Shown here: piece by piece, positions 58,268 to 64,000 of the stretch | Position numbering within the stretch: the first letter of the stretch is position 1 | Layout: every line of letters starts with the position of its first letter | Source: Macquaria australasica | Taxonomy: Eukaryota > Chordata > Actinopteri > Centrarchiformes > Percichthyidae | Assembly: GCA_005408345.1 (NCBI GenBank) | Contig: SEMN01000702.1 | Coordinates: 173,910-237,909, forward strand | DNA length: 64,000 bases | Direction of reading: 5' to 3' | Notes under the pieces: generated by a model | The model's database searches: none | The model's input: the letters and a program-made list of their open reading frames with translations, nothing else | Told to the model about the DNA's origin: nothing | Program-made: the position numbers and the translations under genes

Positions 58268-59990
58268 ATAACAAGACTCTACAGCCATGCTAGCGGCTCT
58301 GTGAGGCTGTACTTAGGCATCTAAGTACTTAGGTGCATGTTTTGGGCTAAATGCTAACACATTTAGCATATTAGCATGCTAACATTTGCTAATTAGTACT
58401 AAACATGGACTACAGCTGAGGATGATCATAAACTAAAGTATTGGACAAATTAAAATCTTGATCTCATGGTGGTGCTAGGTAAAAAGTCAAGGAATCACCA
58501 AAGTCATTATGATTCATTCTCCCAGGACCATTAATGGGAAAATTCACCGCCTGTCACGTGGCTGTCCACTCAGTGTTGATGGTAAATGTCGTTACATTCC
58601 TCAGTGAGTGCTATGTTGACCGAAAAAAAAAGTTGTCCTGCTCGCTGAGCCGTACCGGCAGTACCTACATGTACCGGGATGCATTGCGCGCGAGCTTCTA
58701 ACTGCTGGGCGCTGCTAATCAAAGTTACACAACGTTGCCAAGCCAATGAATACCTGCAGTTTGACCATTTCTTTTTCACACGTAGCAATAACGTTACCGT
58801 CAGGGCATGTCTATTAGATACAACAGACACACACACATACCGGCAAGGAGCCAAACGGGCTTCCGTGTTAACAACAAAGCTACCGCTAGCTGAACTAGCG
58901 CTGCAGTATAAAACAACATGAAAAAACTCTCGTTATATAGTTGGCTTCAAAAGAGGCTTAACGTTCACACAGTTTCTCCTGACTGTCCCTCTATATTACA
59001 ACATTAGTCCAACATCGCTCCAGCCTAGCCTAGCCTAGCCTATAGCCGTTACTTTGTTGACCAAAACATAGAGTTAGGTGACAAAAATACTCACTCAATT
59101 GTGATCTGCATTCTCGGCCCTGCTGGTCTTGGTTGTCTTTTCCAGTTTATCTTCGGGATCATGAGGTCTCCAGCACACCTCTGTCCAAGTGAGTAAAACT
59201 TTCATGCATAGTAACTCACACACGGGCTCCCGGGGTTGGTGTCGGCGACAGCATCCAACAAAAGCGACCCACGCTGACATTGATTGCAGCAGATTGATTC
59301 AGTTTCTGTTGCCATTTGGGGGCAATTTGAGCAAAGGCACCACCAGCTCAGGTTCAGGATGGTCCCCGCTGGCCATATCCTCTTGCACGGCTAACGCAGC
59401 CTCTGTCTCTCCTCTGCATTTCTTCGTCTGTGTACTCTGGCTAGAATAAATAAGGCTGAATATCCAAGTCAGCCAAAACACCCCTGTAAATGTATCCTCG
59501 TCCATAACATCCTCTGCACTCATATTTTGGGATGCCATTTTCGCTGTTGGAAACGTAGCTAGTTTACAAGCTAAGAGAACAAGTTTTGTTTTTGAGCGGC
59601 AGCACGCCCCCTGGCTCCCCACAGGCTGAGACTAGAAATCCAAGCTGAAATAGCCTGTAGTTCTTCTGTGCCTCCATCTACGTCACTATGATGGTGCTGG
59701 TGCCGGAAGAACAACAGATTTTGCAGCAAGATAACTCTGCTTTCTCGGCCAACATTTACACGCACTGAGGAGTTATTGATTCATTTGGCTACATATACCA
59801 TCAACACTGTGTGAACATCCACATGACAGGTGGCGAATTTTCCCTTTAATGTCTGTACCAAATTTCATCTCAAACCATCCATTAGTTGTTGAGATATTTC
59901 ACTCTGGACCAAAGTAGTAGACTGAGCGACAGACAGACCGACATTGCCATCCCTAGAGCCATACTGCTAGCATTGTTAAAAACAAAACTG
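58268..59990 (+). repeat. Dispersed fish repeat, split by a 1.3-kb transposon
   Basis: The left part (58268-58534) runs from GACTCTACAGCCATGCTAGC through AAAGTATTGGACAAATTAAA and GAATCACCAAAGTCATTATG to CCAGGACCATTAA. The right part (59846-59990) continues TTAATGTCTGTACCAAATTT, CATTAGTTGTTGAGATATTT and CATTGCCATCCCTAGAGCCA. Together they match the usual order of this common repeat, so the DNA between is a later insertion. Confidence 0.75.
58531..59849. mobile_element. TTAA-type DNA transposon (Kolobok- or piggyBac-like), about 1.3 kb
   Basis: The element at 58535-59845 is flanked by TTAA (58531-58534 and 59846-59849). Its inverted repeats of about 48 bp start (T/A)GGGAAAATTC-CC-CCTGTCA-GTGG and continue through CAGTGTTGATGGTA. 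A TTAA duplication is typical of the piggyBac and Kolobok superfamilies. The minus strand has short open frames (59622-59299, 59280-59095), but I cannot match them to a transposase, so it is probably non-autonomous. The centre has CpG-rich parts and a (CTAGC)n run near 59022. Confidence 0.8.
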
Positions 59991-60980
59991 TCCAAAAATG
60001 GTGAGCAAATGGCAAGCTAGTGTGATGTACTGTGACTAAGAGAGTAGCTATTATTTTATAATCCACCTCATTGTGTTTGACTGTATAAGGCTACAGCTAA
60101 GCTAAAGTTCAGGGCAGTTCCGCACAGACCCAGTGATGGAATCCAGAATCTCCTGTGTCAGGCAGACACATACACACACACACACACATACACAAATGTA
60201 GTCACATGTGCACTTCCCCACACATGAACATACTGATAAGCAGGTGTTATGGTTTTCATCAGTCTGTGTCAGGCCTGTTAAGTACACCCTGTTAAGTACA
60301 GTCTCATAATGCCTGCCAGCAGAGTGTAACAAAGGGGCTGCTGACTGGTTGGGGGGGGGGGGCTGCAGGGACTGGAAGAGAGTCTTCCAAATAAGGACAG
60401 GGATACAGCAGAATGTAAGGCTCTACTCATTATTCTCTCAACTAGATTTTGGACACTTGTTTGAAATAATTACAATATACAGTATATCTATAACTTTTAC
60501 ACTTCAGTTTTACAGACAACATGCAACATGTTAATTAGTGAGCTTTAGTGGTGTTGATATGTGTTTCTTTTTCACTTTGGACACAGCCAGGCTAGCTGTT
60601 TCCCCCTGCTTCAAGTTTTTATGCTAAGCTAGGCTAACCCTGATGGGTGGGGGAAAAATCAATGCACATAAGAAACACGATCACGATCGTCTACGATTCT
60701 GAATTGATTCACATATGACAAAAATGTACTTTTGCACATCATTAATAAAGTTATGTTGACAAACAAAAAAAGGCGCAACTCAACAGGGAGAGCAAAGTGC
60801 AGCATTTTGATGGTTTACAGCGTGCTCTGCAGATCCACAGCTTATTTTGAGGTCATCATCAGTTTCCTCAAAAAATGTAATTTACAAAAGTCTTAAATAT
60901 CTTCTCTTGCCTGCCAGTCAGCACCATCAGACCTGTAGCAAACAAGCTCATCGTGAAGTGAAGAATTAATCATTTTTAAT
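59991..60980. other. Unassigned DNA with a CA microsatellite
   Basis: A (CA)n tract at about 60168-60195 and a G-run at about 60351-60361. No exon recognised. Confidence 0.4.
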
Positions 60981-60983
60981 TGG

Positions 60984-61032
60984 TTAATCCATCCATACAT
61001 TTTCTGCTGCTTATCTGGCTCGTCCAGGTTGT
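60984..61032 (-). repeat. Retroposon tail fragment (CATCCATACATTTTCTGCTG)
   Basis: Reverse of the end of the repeat type at 36440-36655. Very short. Confidence 0.5.
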
Positions 61033-62804
61033 GTTAATATAATTCATTATATCATTAGGAATTACTGTTCTAGTACCATGTCATCCCTATTGGTTTTTCA
61101 TCATACTTTTAATTGTCTGGCTGGTATTATCATGAAACAGCTATTACACTGCATTCTATGTGGTACTAAAAAGGTCTTTAGAAGTCTTAAATTAACCTTA
61201 GTGAACACCTGCAACCTTGCAAAGAAGGCAAGAATCTGGGTGCATTTTGGGTTAAATAGCTTAATTATCAGCTTTGTTAGACAAAAGTGAAGTATTTTGT
61301 TAAAGCGTCATACTCCATCACCCAGAGCTGATGTTAGAAAAGTGAAGCACTGAACTCCAGCACTAGTAAACAAGTTGCCCAACCAACACACTGCAACTCT
61401 TCACAAAACTTCAGCCAGCTCTGATCAGGAGAAGTTATTAACTCGGTCCATAGTCTGTTTCATTTCAAAAGCCCTCCACTTTTTTTCTTTCTTTTCTTTT
61501 CCCTGACTCCAGAACACATTGAACAACTTGTTTTTCCAAAAAAAATATTTAACCAGTGATGTTGGTCAGTAAATGGCACTTTCATTTCATTATTCTTGCA
61601 CAGGCAGAGGACTGTAACATGTTTCCAAATGATTGCAGGTAACTTTTAAAATGCAAAAGCTGAATACTCCCACACTCTTTTCTCTGCTTTATCTGTTCGG
61701 TCGGACCGTGACCTTCATCAAGACCATTGAGCTTAACTGCCAGTTATGTTTCATATTGCAATTCTGCTACTAAAGACTCAAGTCAATGGTTTGACTAATT
61801 CCCCCTTTGTATTTATTGTATCGAGAATCAATTCTGAATAGAATCATGACACCAAGAATCGGAATTTAATCAAATCATCACTCCTAACCACATCAAATGT
61901 TGAACTCTTAATTCAGTGTTAAGGATCCAGCTTTATAATCACTTCTTACTCTCTATTGAGGGTCTCAATGCAGGTGCCCAGGAATTACCCTTAGCCTTGT
62001 TTAGCATGTAGCATTTATGACCCTCAGTCTAACCACTGTTATATACCAGTGCAGCTGTGTGACAACAGAAACACAGAGATATTCGTTTCACAGGTGTTCA
62101 GTTCATGTGAACAGTGATGTGAGTACTGGTGTGCCTTTACGGTGATGCGATCAAGTAGCTTTCAAAAGAATGAAAAAGCTACATAGTCACTGACTATGAA
62201 TCTTTGAACTGAACTAAATAAAATTAAAAGTGATTCCTAATTTTCACCTACATAAAATATGTCAATGACAATGCCTTTCCTGTGTGTTTGGCTTTAACAA
62301 TATATAAGTAATCAGAGAGTCGGAGGCGCTTTACCTTGCTGAGATCAAGCCGTTTGTGTCATCAGGTATGTCTGTCAAAACAGTTTGTGAGTCCGACCAT
62401 GTAATAGGTGTGCTAAATCATTGGAGAAAACTTTTAAATAGAGTTTTACCTGATGTTTTTGGGGGTGAACTGTCCTTTTAAGCCTAAAATGAATAAAAGA
62501 CAAGAGAAGAGACATAGATAGTGGATGATAATGGAGCATCCACTGTCCCACTGCCTGTATGTCGGACTATATCTTTCCATTCCTTCTGAAAGAGTCCAGC
62601 TCAGCGTCACTGTGTTAAAGTGTTGTGTTGTGAAGTCCACATATGTGGAGGAGGAAGCAGTTTGACAGCAAACTGAGCCAAGTCACTTACTGGAATCCTG
62701 GGCTGGGCTGTGGTTTGGAGCTGTGCTGCCAGCCAGCATCTCCTGTTTGTGTGTGTTTATTATTCTGTTTAGCTATGAGACAAGTACATATTATTTATAT
62801 GGGT
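61033..62804. other. Unassigned DNA
   Basis: No exon or bounded repeat recognised. Confidence 0.35.
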
Positions 62805-62806
62805 GA

Positions 62807-62893
62807 TATACACCGATCAGCCATAACATTATGACCACTGACTGGTCATAATGGAGGAACACTGATTATCTTGTTACAATGGCACCTGTCAGA
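62807..62893 (+). repeat. Tc1-type MITE end (CACCGATCAGCCATAACATT), copy 1
   Basis: Reads CACCGATCAGCCATAACATT, GACCACTGACTGG, TTGTTACAATGGCACCTGTC, then breaks off into ATATATATAC. This is the 5' end of a very common vertebrate/fish Tc1-like MITE. Confidence 0.65.
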
Positions 62894-62934
62894 TATATAT
62901 ACAGTATATATATATTCAGTATATATATATGTGT

Positions 62935-62952
62935 GTATACACACACACACAA

Positions 62953-63040
<88 letters not shown>

Positions 63041-63145
63041 GTATACTGTGTTTATATGTATATACTGTATATACATATACATACATACTGTACATACACA
63101 TATACTTATATATGTATATATAGATACACACATATATATATATAA
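62935..63145. repeat. (AC)n/(AT)n compound microsatellite
   Basis: AC units to about 62968, then about 35 AT units (62969-63039), then mixed TATACATA runs. Tyr-Ile and Thr-His frames on both strands are artefacts. Confidence 0.95.
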
Positions 63146-63225
63146 GATAAGATAAGCCTTTAATTGTCCCACAGCGGGGATATATACTGTATATGTGTAT
63201 ACACTCACACACACATACACGCACA

Positions 63226-63311
63226 TATACGATCAGCCACAACTTTAAGACCACTGACAGGTGAAGTGAAGGAACATTGATTACCTCGTTACAATGGCAC
63301 CTGTCAGCTAG
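63226..63311 (+). repeat. Tc1-type MITE end, copy 2
   Basis: Reads ACGATCAGCCACAACTTTAA, GACCACTGACAGGTGAAGTG, CTCGTTACAATGGCACCTGT, then again breaks off into ATATATATAT. It breaks at the same place as copy 1. Confidence 0.65.
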
Positions 63312-63360
63312 ATATATATATATATATATACACCCACATACAGTATATAAATATACAGTA

Positions 63361-64000
63361 TATTCAATTCATTTCAGTTTTATTTATATAGCGCCATATC
63401 ATAACAAAGTTATCTCAGGGCACTTTTTCGAATAGAGCAGGTCTAGACCGACTCTTTATATTTACAGAGACCCAACAGTTCCCACCATGAGCAAGCACTA
63501 TGCGACAGTGGCAAGGAAAAACTCCCTTTTAACAGGTAGAAACCTCGAGCAGAACCAGGCTCAAGGTGGGCGGTCATCTGCCTCGATTGGTTGGGTTGAA
63601 GGGGAAGGGGGGGAGCGGGAGAGAGAGAGCAGGAGGAAAGAGAACATACAGCAGCTCAATACAGCATAGATATGGTAATGGCATTGATGTTAACACCAAC
63701 AGAAACAACACTAAGGGCAACATTATAATAGCAATACTAATAACAGCAACAACAGCAATAGCATCAGCGGGTGCAGAGCAGGAGCACGGGGGCAGCAGGC
63801 GGCAGCAACCACAGACCCAGACCTCCACAGCTCCAGAGGCAGAAACACCTGCAGAAAGCAACAGAAGGGGAGGGAGAGAGAGAGAGGAGAGAAAGCACAC
63901 AACTACGGGAAGTAGTTGAATTAATAACAAGCATTGATGGGATATGAGGGCATACAGATGGAGAGGAAGAGGAGGAGAAAGGAGCTCAGTGCATCATAGG
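63361..64000 (-). mobile_element. LINE-type 3' unit, longest copy, runs off the window
   Basis: 63361-63590 is the reverse of 27111-27339 (TTCAATTCATTTCAGTTTTA, GCGCCATATCATAACAAAGT, GGTCTAGACCGACTC, GGCAAGGAAAAACTCCCTTT). The sequence goes on upstream of that unit with GA-rich and CAG-rich stretches to the window edge (CAGTGCATCATAGG). No reverse transcriptase is reached. Low-complexity frames at 63566-63930 on both strands are not genes. Confidence 0.75.

Noticed and set aside
62846..63254. Several 60-126-codon frames of Tyr-Ile and Thr-His repeats on both strands
   Set aside because: All are translations of the AC/AT microsatellite.
63566..63930. Two overlapping 117-118-codon frames on opposite strands
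   Set aside because: Low-complexity GA/CAG-rich repeat DNA upstream of a LINE tail.
1..64000. CRISPR arrays, bacterial operons, tRNA/rRNA genes
   Set aside because: The DNA is vertebrate; direct repeats here are microsatellites, minisatellites or transposon ends, and no tRNA cloverleaf outside the SINE was seen.

Overview
This is vertebrate nuclear DNA, most likely from a teleost (spiny-rayed) fish. It has long introns, no operons, almost no coding density, and many interspersed repeats of types common in fish: L2- and RTE-like LINE pieces, a tRNA-type SINE, Ty3/gypsy LTR material, Tc1, THAP/P-like, hAT, PIF/Harbinger and TTAA-type DNA transposons, and microsatellites. The species cannot be named from the sequence. 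Most open frames here are chance frames, repeat translations or transposon relics. Family names below come from motif recognition; no database was searched.

The one gene that reads cleanly is HCCS, holocytochrome c synthase (mitochondrial cytochrome c heme lyase), on the minus strand at 4807-10215. Seven coding exons join with GT-AG introns in perfect phase to 846 bp, or 281 residues. A non-coding first exon lies near 10739-10790, beside a perfect NRF-1 site (10794-10805) and a linked CRE-like site and E-box (10831-10843). A 48-bp symmetric exon gives this protein an extra Cys-Pro heme motif.

Layout: 1-3200 holds a possible transposon excision scar, a Tc1 scrap and a broken L2-type LINE. 3841-4006 is a SINE with a 13-bp target duplication. 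4807-10860 is HCCS, with a 1.08-kb THAP-bearing P-like element in its last intron. 10.9-19.4 kb is intergenic with an RTE-like LINE relic and a 42-bp minisatellite. 19.4-20.7 kb is a three-level nest of repeats. 21-31 kb holds more copies of the same host repeat, LINE tails and a long TG tract. 33.0-33.6 kb is a complete solo LTR with a 5-bp target duplication. 34.6-35.2 kb is AT-rich repetitive DNA. About 37.9-39.2 kb is relatively CpG-rich and carries a candidate signal-peptide first exon on the plus strand (38193-38273). The rest, possibly its long first intron, holds three well-bounded DNA transposons (43973-44470, 45329-46022, 58535-59845), a MADF-domain PIF/Harbinger-like relic, a gypsy pol relic, strong hairpins, and a terminal (AT)n region followed by a LINE-type 3' unit that runs off the window.

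I found no CRISPR array, tRNA or rRNA gene, and no convincing undescribed multi-gene system. The most novel-looking items are the extra HCCS heme-motif exon with its possible unequal-crossover origin, the THAP/P-like family with an apparent 20-bp excision scar, and several precisely bounded nested insertions.
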